A DNA stretch of 44,640 bases, taken from NCBI GenBank assembly GCA_900155495.1, contig FTLJ01000367.1, positions 1-44,640 on the forward strand, read 5' to 3'. Origin of the DNA: Porogramme epimiltina. Lineage: Eukaryota; Basidiomycota; Agaricomycetes; Polyporales; Polyporaceae. A program made the translations under genes and the position numbers. The notes below the pieces were generated by a model. That model was given only the letters and a program-made list of their open reading frames with translations, made no database searches and was not told where the DNA came from. Below are positions 10,361-20,635 of this stretch, piece after piece; position 1 is the first letter of the stretch, and every line of letters begins with the position of its first letter.

Positions 10361-11740
10361 ATGTCTGCCAACGGTTCCGCCAACGGCTCTGCCCACGCCC
10401 TTGCGCCTGGCCACTTCCTCTTCACCTCGGAGTCCGTCGGCGAGGGTCACCCCGGTCAGTCATCATTTTCCCCCGCACCCAGCAATTTGCCGACTTTGAC
10501 TGACGCGACCCGCACCGCGCTGCAGACAAGATCTGTGACCAGGTCTCGGACGCCATCCTCGATGCCTGCCTCGCCCAGGACCCCTTCTCCAAGGTCGCCT
10601 GCGAGACCGCGTCCAAGACCGGCATGATCATGGTCTTCGGCGAGATCACGACCAAGGGCCAGATCGACTACCAAAAGGTCATCCGCGAGACCATCAAGCA
10701 GATCGGCTACGACGACTCGTCCAAGGGCTTCGACTACAAGACCTGCAACATCCTCGTCGCCATTGAGCAGCAGTCCCCCGACATTGCCCAGGGCCTCGAC
10801 CACGGCTCCCTCGAGAGCATCGGTGCCGGTGACCAGGGTATCATGTTCGGCTACGCGACCGACGAGACCCCCGAGTACATGCCCCTCACCATCGTCCTCG
10901 CCCACAAGCTCAACGCCGCGATGGCTGCCGCCCGCCGCTCCGGCGCGATGGCCTGGCTCCGCCCCGACTCGAAGACCCAGGTCACGATTGAGTACAAGAA
11001 GGACAACGGCGCGATGATCCCCGTCCGCGTCGACACCGTCGTCGTCTCGACCCAGCACGCCGAGGAGATCTCCACCGAGGACCTCCGCAAGGCGATCCTC
11101 GAGGACATCATCAAGAAGGTCATCCCCGCGAACCTTCTCGACGACCGTACCATCTACCACGTCCAGCCTTCTGGCCGCTTCGTCATTGGTGGTCCTCAGG
11201 GTGATGCCGGTCTTACTGGCCGCAAGATCATCGTCGACACGTACGGTGGTTGGGGTGCGCACGGTGGAGGTGCCTTTTCGGGCAAGGACTGGTCCAAGGT
11301 CGACCGTTCGGCCGCGTACACTGGCCGCTGGATTGGTGAGTTACGTCCGTCGCTCAGAAATGCTCCGTTTTAACCGGAGGGTAAATTTTAGCCAAGTCGC
11401 TCGTTGCGGCTGGCCTCGCGCGCCGCGCGCTCGTCCAGCTTTCGTACGCCATCGGTGTCGCTGAGCCTCTTTCGGTCTACGTCGATACCTATGGCACTGG
11501 CAAGCTCTCGGATGAGGAGCTCGTTCAGGTTATCCGCAAGAACTTCGACCTCCGTCCTGGTGTCATTGGTACGTCTTCTGACGCGTTTAGACTGTCGGAT
11601 GACGTCAACTGAATACATCTGGCACGTTCACAGTCCAGACGCTCGGCCTTCAAAAGCCCCAGTACCTTAAGACTGCTTCGTACGGCCACTTCGGCAACCC
11701 CGAGTACTCGTGGGAGCAGCCTAAGAAGCTCGTGCTTTAA
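10361..11740 (+). CDS. S-adenosylmethionine synthetase
   Basis: Four exons (10361-10454, 10526-11335, 11392-11568, 11634-11740) give 395 residues, close to the 380-400 usual for eukaryotic enzymes. It condenses ATP and methionine into S-adenosylmethionine in the cytosol, the methyl donor for enzymes such as the fibrillarin and methyltransferase in this window. The ATP-binding start [13 protein letters not shown] is split by intron 1. Both family signatures are present: [15 protein letters not shown] and GGGAFSGKD. All three introns are phase 1 with consensus donors (GTCAGT, GTGAGT, GTACGT). The C-terminus ends with the WEQPKKL stretch. Codon use is strongly biased to C in the third position, suggesting high expression. 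Yeast has two copies (SAM1/SAM2); I see one here. Confidence 0.97.
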
Positions 11741-12707
11741 GCTCGGGGCAACGCTGGTCGTCTCGCCTCCTCCCGCGGTCTTCTGAACCAGGGTTCGCTG
11801 TCGTCCCCCTCGTCCACCATGTCGTCGCTGTATTGCTAGACCACCCATCCCACATCGCATCGGAAGTTCATCCTTCCGCTATTTATCCCCGCACTACGCT
11901 TTTTATCGCTATACCATAGACCTGCGCACGCCCCCTCCTCCCACCCGCCACCCCTGCCGGCCGTCCCCCCGGCATCCTCGACGCATCCAACTGCCCCGTC
12001 GCACCCCCGCCGTCCAACCGTCCGCGACATCGTCATGACCCACGACCTCACGACCCTAATCCCCCATCTATCATTGCATACGTACCGTTTACATCACACG
12101 TACTCCTCGGCTTTGCGCAGGCCTTACATACTGCTCGTACCCTAGTATTTGTTTCGCGCTGCACTATGACCGCGTAGTCATCACCTGTAGTACTGGATAG
12201 AAAAGAGAATACCAGCCGCGTTCAACCGCGTAACCTCTTATGCGTGAATACACAACTTCGTGCCAATTGCTGAGGTATTTGGTGAGTTCCACGCCTCCGT
12301 GAAAGTCCCACCGGGAGCTATTGCTCAGATCGTCGTATAGATATCTTCGGGACATGGAGGCGCTTGGGATATGACACTTTCCTGATAAAGGAGTAGATCT
12401 CCAATACATATCCGGACGAAGCCACGTAGGCCACGTAGGGTACTGTAATCTCTCCATCTCAGAAGACGGCGGCCGTGATGTAGGCCACAGTCGCCCAAGT
12501 TAGCAGCTCCCAAATGCTGCGGGCCGGGCTCACGTCGGACGCCAGCTGTTCACGGGATATTGTCTGACACAACTGCGGGTTGCGCTTCTGTATAAGAACG
12601 CAGATGTACTAAACTATGATATCTACCGACATCCCAGGAGACTCGAGTCCTTGCACGCCCGAACCGAATTCAACGCAGCCTTGAGGATCCTCGACAAACT
12701 TCCCGCC
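11741..12707. other. intergenic region downstream of SAM synthetase
   Basis: Nearly 1 kb without a supportable gene. The first part is pyrimidine-rich and probably 3' UTR of the SAM synthetase. Short minus-strand open frames (12164-12457, 12325-12513) have no recognisable content. The distal 100 bp should contain the promoter and 5' UTR of the oxidoreductase; I see no clear TATA box. Confidence 0.45.
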
Positions 12708-14128
12708 ATGACATCGATCCCTGGCACCATGCAAGCAGTCATCATCGACGATTCTGATGTGAGTGTATTGGTTCACTTCCAAACTACAGGGTATCTTGGC
12801 GGCGTTAGAAGCTGATGTCCGACGTTTTCGGCATACACAGGGCCGCCGTGCGGTAGTGAAAGAGCACCCCGTTCCAGCCATCGCTGACGACGAAGTCCTC
12901 GTCAAGGTCGCCGCAGTGGCGCTAAACCCCACCGACTGGAAACGTGAGTTCTCTCCTCTGCGGCTGCCATGACCAAGCATCAACTCGACGCCCCTCGCGC
13001 AGACGTCTCCTTCCCCGTGGGTACGCCCGGGACGGTCCTCGGGTGCGACTTCTCCGGGATCGTCGTCAAAGTGGGCTCGGCCGTGGCCGGGGCCGACCTT
13101 GCGATTGGGACGCACGTCGCGGGCTTCGCGCACGGGGGCGCCTTTACGGACGAGGGGGCCTTTGCGGAGTACGTCCGCGCGCCTGCGGGGCTTGTCTGGG
13201 TGGTCCCCGAGGGCACGCTCTCGCACGAGCAGGCGGCGACGTTTGGTTGCGCGTGCGTCTAGATCTATTATCCTATGCTCGCCGGGCGAGCTAGAGGCGC
13301 GGGCTGCTGAACAGAGCGCTGCGTGTGCAGGTTCTGGACCGCGGTGCAGGCATTGTTCCACCCCACCCGGCTTGCGCTCGCCGAGCCTCCCCAGACGGCT
13401 GAGGCTGAGGAGTGGATCCTGATATACGGCGGAAGTTGTAAGTAGAAAATCTTACACTCTTATCTCGAAACCCACTTACTCTGTGTCCGCCCACGCAGCT
13501 GCGGTAGGCCAATTCGCGATCCAGCTCGCGCACCTCGCGGGGTACAAGGTCGCCACCACCTGCTCCCCGCGCAACTTCGCGCTCGTCGAGGCGCTCGGCG
13601 CGGACTACGTCGTGGACTACGCCGCGCCAGACGCGGCCGCGCGGCTCCGCGAGGCGATGGGCGGCGGGGTCTCGCGCGCGCTGGACACGATCTCCATCGA
13701 GACGGCGCAGAAGACGACGAGCGATGCGTTCGCGCCGGGCGGGGGCAAGATGGTCGTGCTGCTCATGAGGTTCCCCAATCTGGAGTTGAGGAAGGACGTC
13801 GAAGTCCAGCGTGAGTACTCGTCATATTCTATTCCTAGGATGAGGGCTAACTTTTGAGTTGATCCTCCGCCGGTGGGCTCCAGCGACGCTCATCTACACT
13901 GCGTGCGGGCGCCCGTTCACGTCGCCCTGGTTGACATTTGCCGGGGAGCCGGAAGACCGTCAACATATGGAGGCTTTTCTCAAGAAGGTCCCTCAGCTCG
14001 TCAGGGATGGTTCCGTCAAGCCGCTACCGGTCAAGCTGTGGGAAGGTGGTCTGAGTAAGATCTCGGATGGGCTGGCTTACATGCGCGAGGGAAAGGTTAG
14101 CGCGGAGAAGATCGTGTACTGTCTTTGA
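12708..14128 (+). CDS. MDR-family (zinc-type alcohol dehydrogenase-like) oxidoreductase
   Basis: Six exons (12708-12758, 12841-12943, 13003-13252, 13331-13437, 13499-13810, 13884-14128) give 355 residues. The protein belongs to the medium-chain dehydrogenase/reductase superfamily, in the group with fungal trans-enoyl reductases and ToxD-like proteins. The GroES-like half includes ALNPTDWK and GCDFSGIVVKVG; the nucleotide-binding half includes GGSSAVGQFAIQLAHLAGY, the Rossmann glycine pattern, then ADYVVDY. I see none of the structural cysteines of classical zinc alcohol dehydrogenases, so it is probably a zinc-free NADPH reductase; its substrate is unknown. No polyketide synthase is nearby, so the LovC-like partner role is not supported. 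An in-frame ATG at 12729 is an alternative start. Intron 2 uses the acceptor at 13002 rather than an earlier AG at 12978 because only this restores the NPTDWK-to-SFPVG junction in frame. Confidence 0.9.
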
Positions 14129-14561
14129 GATACCAGTCCTTTGTTATGCAAACGCTACCAATATGCGTACAAATGTATGAGCTGCAAGGAGCAGCAGAGT
14201 CAAAAACTAGATGATCTGCGCGCCATCGCTGCCGCCCTGTTGAGACAAATGTGCTATGTCACGTGATGACTCGGAGCGTCACCACTCGTCTGTTGTGTGC
14301 GCGGTGGCTACCTAGTCTTGTCTTGAACACACTCCACCCGAACTGAAGGACGACGCGGTTAGATATCTTTCTGTCCCGCCGAAAATCCATCCTTTCGTTC
14401 CTGCTCGCCTGAGTTGTGACGTGTGACCTGAATCAGCAGGTTGTCCTCACAGTCAGTTTTTACCCCACCGCGACGGACCCACTCTAGCCCCTTGGACACT
14501 AAGCTCAGTAGAACTCGCGCACTAAGCGTTGTTCAGAAGGGAGACACCGGCGGCAGACGGG
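14129..14561 (+). promoter_or_regulatory. promoter region of CLP1 with a TCACGTGA palindrome
   Basis: A 433 bp gap between two genes on the same strand. A perfect 8-bp palindrome TCACGTGA is at 14259-14266; it contains the CACGTG E-box bound by bHLH factors such as Cbf1 in fungi. No TATA box is evident. The site is about 300 bp before the CLP1 ATG; its use is inferred, not shown. Confidence 0.4.
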
Positions 14562-16619
14562 ATGGACGGCAGTAATGAGGCGGATGTGACTGTTCACACC
14601 AGGCTGTGGACCCTCCAGTCCGAGTCTGAGTACAGATTTGAGCTTGACCCCGGCACCACCCTCGCCATCAAGGTACGTCCCGTGTCGCGTATATGTCATC
14701 CTTCCCACCCCCCGTCGCAGGGCCTGTGGCGAGCACTGAACTCCTTTGTTCTCCCAGCTTGTCAGCGGTCATGCGGAGATCTTTGGCGCGGAGCTTGCCG
14801 AGGGCAAGACATACCTATTTGGCCAGGAGTGCAAGGCGGCTGTATACACCTGGCAAGGATGCACTATAGAGATGAGTACTCTACTCTCTATCCTACTCCT
14901 CCCCGCCCGTCATTATTTTGTCTCCACATTCGTTTTCCGCGAACCCGGAATGTTTACCTATCCATCGCGTCTAGCACGTCATAGGCCGCCCCTCCGTCGA
15001 GTACCTCTCCGACGAGACACCTATGGCCGCCTACGCGAACGTGCATATCGCGCTCGAGCAGATGCGCTTACGCGCGCTCTCAATGGCTAGCGGTTCCCCG
15101 CCACCCGACGATGACGACGACCCGACGGGCACGGGCACGACGGACCCACCGCGCGTCCTCGTCCTCGGACCAGAGAACTCCGGCAAGACGACCGTGTGCA
15201 AAATTTTGACCAACTACGCCGTCCGTGCAGGACAGAACTGGGCACCGGTATTCGTGAACGTTGACCCGAGTGAGGTGCGTGATTGACTGTGTCCGCGGGC
15301 GAGCCGTGACGTTCTAATGTTGTTCACTGTAGGGCGGATGGGCCATCCCGGGAGCGATATCCGCCGTCCCCGTCACTGCTACGTTGCAGACCTCGACCCC
15401 CGCGGCACCTCTAGGTTCCAGCGCCACCACGGCACCGAGCCACATTGTATCCAACGCGCTACTCCCTCTGTCGTATTGGTACGGCCACCGGGAGATGCGG
15501 CGGAATCCGCTCCTAATGGATCGACTAGTTCGAAATCTCGGGGAGAACATCGGCGACAGATACGAAGCGAATGTCGAAAGTACGTTCCCATCGCTAGAAT
15601 CATTGAGATACTTATGTTGATCACGTTGTTCAGGCCGTAGTTCGGGCTTGATTGTGGACACACCATCCTCGTTCTCTGCAAGCACGAGCTCCGGTAGCGG
15701 CAGCGACCACCGGCTTACAATGATCAAAGCATGTGTGGATGCTTTCCGGAGTAAGTTCCTGGATGCCCTTTTTCATTCTTTTTGGTGTTCTCACAATGCC
15801 ATAGTCAACGTCATCCTCGTCGTCGGACACGAGAAACTGAACGTAGAGATGAAACGAACGTATGGGGGCCGCATAGTCGTTCTTAAAATTCCTAAATCTG
15901 GCGGTGTACGTTCCCATGTACTCCTTCCGACTTCCACCTATCTCACGCTCTTTTCAGGTCGTTGAACTCGACTCCGCATATCGCGAGCGTGTGCATCAAT
16001 ATCAGCTGCACAACTATTTCTATGGACATGTCCTCGAGCCTCCACCGGGGCTCTCGACCAAAGGAATCCTACAGGGAGGCGAGCAGACACCAGACTTGAC
16101 GCTGCAGCTCTCTCCGCTCTCCACATCTATCAACTTCGGGGACATCACGATCTACCGTATCGGCGAAGGTGCGTCCCCCACCCTAATCCACCCCGTTCTC
16201 TCACTCATGCGCAATTCGCCGTTGCACAGAGACGATGGCTCCGACGTCGGCTCTGCCAATCGGGGCCACGCGGGTCGTGTCGGAGATGCAACCCCTCCTC
16301 GTAGACGCGGCACAACCAGGATCAGGCCTGTTCAACGCCGTCCTCGCGGTGCTCGCGCCGCCCAATCCAGACGAGTCGGAGCGGTACGACGAAGAGGTGC
16401 TTGACCTGCCCGTCTTGGGATACATCGTCGTGTACGTCAAATTTCTGTTATTTTCCACCGCTTCGACAGGATGCCAGTGCCGTTATAGGTTGGGGCTAAC
16501 TCGAGACTGGCAGCATGGCGCTGGACACGCAGAACCGGCGCATGACGGTGCTCTCGCCGAGCCCGGGGTCGTTGACGGGCAAGACGGCGATTGTGGGATC
16601 GTTCGAGTGGCAAGAGTAG
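14562..16619 (+). CDS. CLP1: CLP1 polynucleotide 5'-hydroxyl-kinase-like mRNA 3'-processing factor
   Basis: Nine exons (14562-14672, 14758-14875, 14985-15274, 15333-15579, 15634-15750, 15805-15905, 15958-16168, 16230-16431, 16514-16619) give 500 residues, slightly longer than the human and yeast proteins. Clp1 is part of the nuclear cleavage factor that works with Pcf11 in pre-mRNA 3'-end formation; animal orthologues also phosphorylate RNA 5' ends and act in tRNA splicing. The Walker A loop GPENSGKT is at residues 138-145 with Lys144. Other family marks are [43 protein letters not shown] and the C-terminal [11 protein letters not shown]. Whether it is catalytically active cannot be judged; fungal Clp1 is often inactive as a kinase. 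The exon 2/3 junction gives EMSRPS where relatives usually have one more residue, so the acceptor at 14984 deserves a check against cDNA. Confidence 0.95.
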
Positions 16620-17177
16620 AGGTGGACGTGGACGTTGCGGGGTGATCGTGGAGGTTAATTTACAAACTTTGGGGCTGTCCATAGCTTGCTACTCGTTAGA
16701 TATGTGCAGCCCAATTGTCTGTAACTTGGTTGAGATGGATAAACGGCCTCGGTCGGGTTTATGCCGCTTCCACCCTAGCACTGACTTAGAAAACCATGAG
16801 GGTTTGCGCAAAGGCGCGGACAGGTGCGGAGAAGACTTGGTGTCATTGTAAACCCTAATACATGCATGGTACCACAGAAACTACGTTCAAGGGTATGACG
16901 TAGAGGGCTAAGGTTGTTAAGGTAGCGGTGAGTGCAGCAGCGCCCAAAGGGCTAGCAGAGGGCCCTCCAATAGGAAGACCAGGCATCAAGTCGTGCGATA
17001 AAGGTCGCCCCTGACACTACAAAGGCCTACGCATCGACACGGGCTGTCTAACAACACAGTGGGGTATGAATGGGTGGCCCACAGCACGCCCGTCGGACGT
17101 AAGAGAAGGGTGTCAAAAGAGTTCCTCGCGCCAGCATGGACGCCGCCACGCACGTACAGGAAGGGCCGCATCAGAAC
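16620..17177. other. convergent intergenic region, no gene seen
   Basis: A 558 bp gap between the CLP1 stop and the stop of the F-box-like gene, which run towards each other. It should hold the two 3' UTRs. No coding potential, repeat or RNA gene is recognised. Confidence 0.5.
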
Positions 17178-18378
17178 TCAGAACGCATACTCCGCGCTCC
17201 AGCACCCCGCGCGCCCCTCGACGCGCTCGAGCCACACTTCCTGCGCGCGCTTGATACACCGCTGCGGCGCCGTCTCGACGGCAACCGCACGCTGCTCGGT
17301 TGCGCCCCCCTTGCCCGGGGGTGCGGCGCGCTCTGCCGCTAGGGTCTCGAGGAGGGGCGTGCAGGGCGGAAGCACGTCGAGGCGCAGCCCGCGCCGGGCC
17401 CGGGCGGCGCACACTTGCAGGTCGTCGCAGAGCGTGCGCTGCCCGTCCCAGGGGTACGCCGGGTTGCACTTGCGCGACACGGGCTGCACGAGCACGTGTT
17501 GAAGATGTGGGAAAGGCACGTCTCGGCGCTCGTCCTCGTGCCCTTCACACCCGTCTTTGGTTTGGGGCGGTGTGTACGCTGCGGGGAAGGAGCATCACGT
17601 ATCAGCCGCCGGACGCGATGTGGGGTGGGACGAAACATAACGCCCGTGTCTGAAGTACAAAGGACTTACCGGAGATCTCTTGCAGCGAGATCGCCGTAGG
17701 CGAGTTGTGGTGGTGGATGCCGGAGCACCGCAGGTGGGTGAGGCGCGGCGCATGCGGCGCCCAGAGGCGGAAGTCGAGCGGACGGGCGTAGAAGTGCTCG
17801 ACGGTGTGGAGGCGCGTGAGCGCGGGGAAAAGCGGGGCCTGCGAGGGGGGAGCGTCCTCGATCCTGAGGAACTCGGGGCACGCGTCGACGAGCGTGAGCT
17901 CTCGGAGGCGCGGGAACGCGCAGTGCACGGCGCCGACGCCCTTCCATTCGCCGCGGACGAAGGCGAGCGTCTCGAGGTCCGGCGCGAGGGCGCGGATGAT
18001 GCGGCCAAGGGTAGGGCCGTATGTTTCGCCGAGGGTGTGGAGGCTTGCGAGGTACTTGTCGTATGCGTGGAACATCTGTTCGAAAGGGAGCGGGGGTACG
18101 CGGTACATCGGCTCGCCCTCGATAGGAAGGAGGGATAAGAAGAGGTGGCTGACCCGGGGGGTGGTGTGGGGGATGCGAGAGCGTTGTGCCTCGTAGGTGT
18201 TGATGAACGCGTCGAATCGCTCTGGGCATGACGCGAGGGATACGGTGAAGTAGCGTGCCGGGTGGGATGTATCGCGGACTCTCCTAGAGACGGCAGACAG
18301 AGCAGATCCCGTTCGGCCACCATCTGTGCAGGCGAGGAATGCGATTTTAGTGATGAGTTCGACGGGCAGGGAGTCCAT
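17178..18378 (-). CDS. F-box-like protein
   Basis: Two exons on the minus strand (18378-17670 and 17578-17178, intron 91 nt with GTAAGT donor) give 369 residues. The N-terminus begins LPVELITKIAFLAC followed by ALSAVSRRVRDTSHPARY, the Leu-Pro and hydrophobic spacing of the F-box as found in the large basidiomycete F-box families. The rest includes leucine-rich segments (for example LRELTLVDACPEFLRI near residue 165) that resemble degenerate substrate-binding repeats. F-box proteins normally bind Skp1 and act as substrate receptors of SCF ubiquitin ligases; the substrate here is unknown. Exon 2 continues a sensible sequence with several cysteines. Such genes are numerous and fast-evolving in Agaricomycetes, so the call is to type only. 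Confidence 0.7.
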
Positions 18379-19229
18379 GAGCCTGAGAAAGTTGGTTCGT
18401 GTAATGAGGGGTCAAGGAAGAGACAGGGGCGTGTCGTGGATAGGGGGAATATGTGGGTGAGGTGACAGGTATATCGCGTTACTTAAGTACAGAGGCACGG
18501 GGGCAAGTCGGAGATGTGCTTGCCTCGAGACAACTGAAGTAAATGCCGCACAGTCTTGGACCGCCCGCATTTGTCCTGGTACGGGACGCCCTGGATAGCT
18601 CAAGCTGATGAGTCCAAGGGCGCTGTCAGAAATCAAAGATGTCCTCGAGGGGCATCGTACGAGGACATCCAATAGGAGATGGGGCCCAAGTTTAACTGTC
18701 ACGGCGCTGTACAGAGCATGAGTAAAGTTCGTTGGAGGATAAGAAGTAGAAGCAGAGCACAGCTTACGCATCTCCTAAGGTTCCCCATTGTTACATGCAT
18801 TCTATGGACGCCTTGAATGAGTAGAAATTGCGGAGAAGAACCCCTCATACTGGACGGCATGCATACGCCGAGTTGTTGGTTGAGGTCATCGTCGAGTGGG
18901 TGGATGCACGACCAGAAAGACGAAGTTTAGCGCTCGTGAGGACCGAAGCAGTCGTGGGCTCAGAGGACTCCGCTGCGATCGGATCTGACCCTCGTCCCTC
19001 TCATTGTAGCTGCCTTCACCGTCCAACGCATACTATTTCCCCGTCCACGCAATCTCGGTCCGAGGGCTGGGTCCCACGAGGCTTGAACACGAGCGTCGAG
19101 ATACCCAAGTGAGCCCGCACTCTTCTTTGTGCTCCTTATCCCCACCGGCCCGTCAGGAAGCCGTCTGACATTGTGGTCCCGGAGGTTGTCTAGACACGTC
19201 ATACCCCAGTATTCTAACTTTCCATCAAC
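18379..19229. promoter_or_regulatory. divergent intergenic region, F-box-like gene and 19.2 kb gene
   Basis: An 851 bp gap between genes read outward, so it should carry both promoters. Short open frames on both strands (18412-18771 minus, 18828-19112 plus) lack codon bias or domains. No TATA box stands out. Nothing else is recognised. Confidence 0.4.
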
Positions 19230-20088
19230 ATGGGACTCGGACAGTCTTCATTATCCGGCCAGGCGCAAGAGCACTACGACGACCCAGCCGAGCCCACCCG
19301 TCGCGTGCGCGCGCTGCTCATGCACCTAGGCCTCCCGGCCGAGCTCGTCCTCGAGATCATGGACCTCGCCGACTACTACCCGCGCGTCTCGACCACACTC
19401 CGCGAGGCGATCGCGCTCCGCGCCAACGCCTACAAGTCCAGCGACAACTGCTCGGCGTTCATGTACCTCTCCGGCCCCGAGGTCCCTGGCCCACGTGAAG
19501 GCGAGCAGTGGCGGGTGCGCAGCGTCGCCTGGACGATCGACGGGCGCGACCAGGGCTGGGGCGGCGACCAGCCAGGTGCGCACCATCCCGCTCCGGGTCC
19601 AGACACCTGTTCTGACGTCGCGCCGGGGAATCGTAGGGACGTTCGAGGGGTCCTCCTCCTGGTACGAGGCGTGCATATTCCGCCCGACGGACGAGCTCGA
19701 GGAGTTCGCGCGGCGCGATAGCGACGCACTGCTCGCCTTCGTCCGCGCGCACTGCCCGTGCCGCACGACCGAGGACTGCGTCTCCCTCCTCGCGCGCACG
19801 CAGTCCGGCTGGGATCTCGTCCCGAACCCCGCCGGGGGCGTCGTGTGGCCCGTGCAGTACAACCGCGTGAGCTCCAGTGAGTTCGAGCGGTACACGGTCG
19901 AGTGGCTGCCCGAGCCAGCGCCGGACGAGGAGTTCGCTCGTGTCCACCAGGGGTGCGGGAGCGGGGCGGGGTTCATCAACGTGCTCCGGCCAGGGGACGT
20001 CGTAGGGCTATGGATGCGCGCCATGTACCCTGGGTGGACAAATACGATCAAGGAGGGCGCTGTAGAGATTGTTTATGATGTTCGCTAG
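19230..20088 (+). CDS. unrecognised protein with F-box-like start
   Basis: Two exons (19230-19575 and 19637-20088) joined by a 61 nt intron give 265 residues. What looks at first like a frameshift near 19575 is resolved by the intron: the junction reads DQPGTFEG and restores one open frame with no internal stop. The start MGLGQSSLSGQ could be N-myristoylated (Gly2, Ser6), which is an inference. Residues 28-50 (LGLPAELVLEIMDLADYYPR) resemble the start of an F-box. The rest is Trp- and Asp-rich, including VAWTIDGRDQGWGG and WYEACIFRP, and ends in VLRPGDVVGLWMRAMYPGW, which suggests a beta-rich domain. I believe relatives exist in other basidiomycetes but cannot name a function. Its neighbours give no clue. 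Confidence 0.75.
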
Positions 20089-20635
20089 CTGTTATATTTG
20101 AATGCCCTACCATACGTCGGGTTTTGCGGGTGCCTGGACGCGGGGAATCATGAAATGTGGTCAACACGAAGATGGAACCCATCAAGGCCTATGAACCATC
20201 ACTTTACCTTAATTATACTCACTCTCACTACGCACGCTCAATATGTTATCGCTTTCTTAACATCTCTTTAGACGCATGCTACTCTATAGGAACGAAGACA
20301 AAGTTGGGCATGTAGATGAAAGGTGAGGCCAAGGTAGCTAGTCCTTGACTCAACTCGGTCCTCTCCGCCGACAAGGAGCTAGAAGGCCTGGTCATAGCAC
20401 ACTCCTTTATCTCTCCTAGAAGAAGAGTACGGGACGATTGGACCACGCTCGAGGGCATTGCATAGATGTTAATAAAGATGGCATTGCTTTCGCAGCGGAC
20501 TAGCGCGGAGATGGAGAATACATATATCGGGACAAGTCCATTGCGAAAGAGGGGGGAGGGAGCGCGATGCGAGAACTAGTATCGACGAAAACACTATATA
20601 TACTTGACAAGCAGTCGATTTACGATAATTATTCG
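20089..20635. other. convergent intergenic region, AT-richer
   Basis: A 547 bp gap between the stops of two convergent genes. It is noticeably more AT-rich than the surrounding DNA, as expected for two 3' UTRs. No gene, RNA or repeat is recognised. Confidence 0.5.

Noticed and set aside
10456..11262. 268-codon minus-strand ORF opposite SAM synthetase
   Set aside because: Antisense shadow of a highly biased exon; it crosses the intron boundary and has no domain.
12609..13361. 250-codon minus-strand ORF opposite the oxidoreductase
   Set aside because: It runs across exons and introns of the oxidoreductase and has no recognisable content.
19570..19640. Apparent frameshift or pseudogene in the 19.2 kb gene
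   Set aside because: A 61 nt GT-AG intron (19576-19636) restores a clean reading frame.
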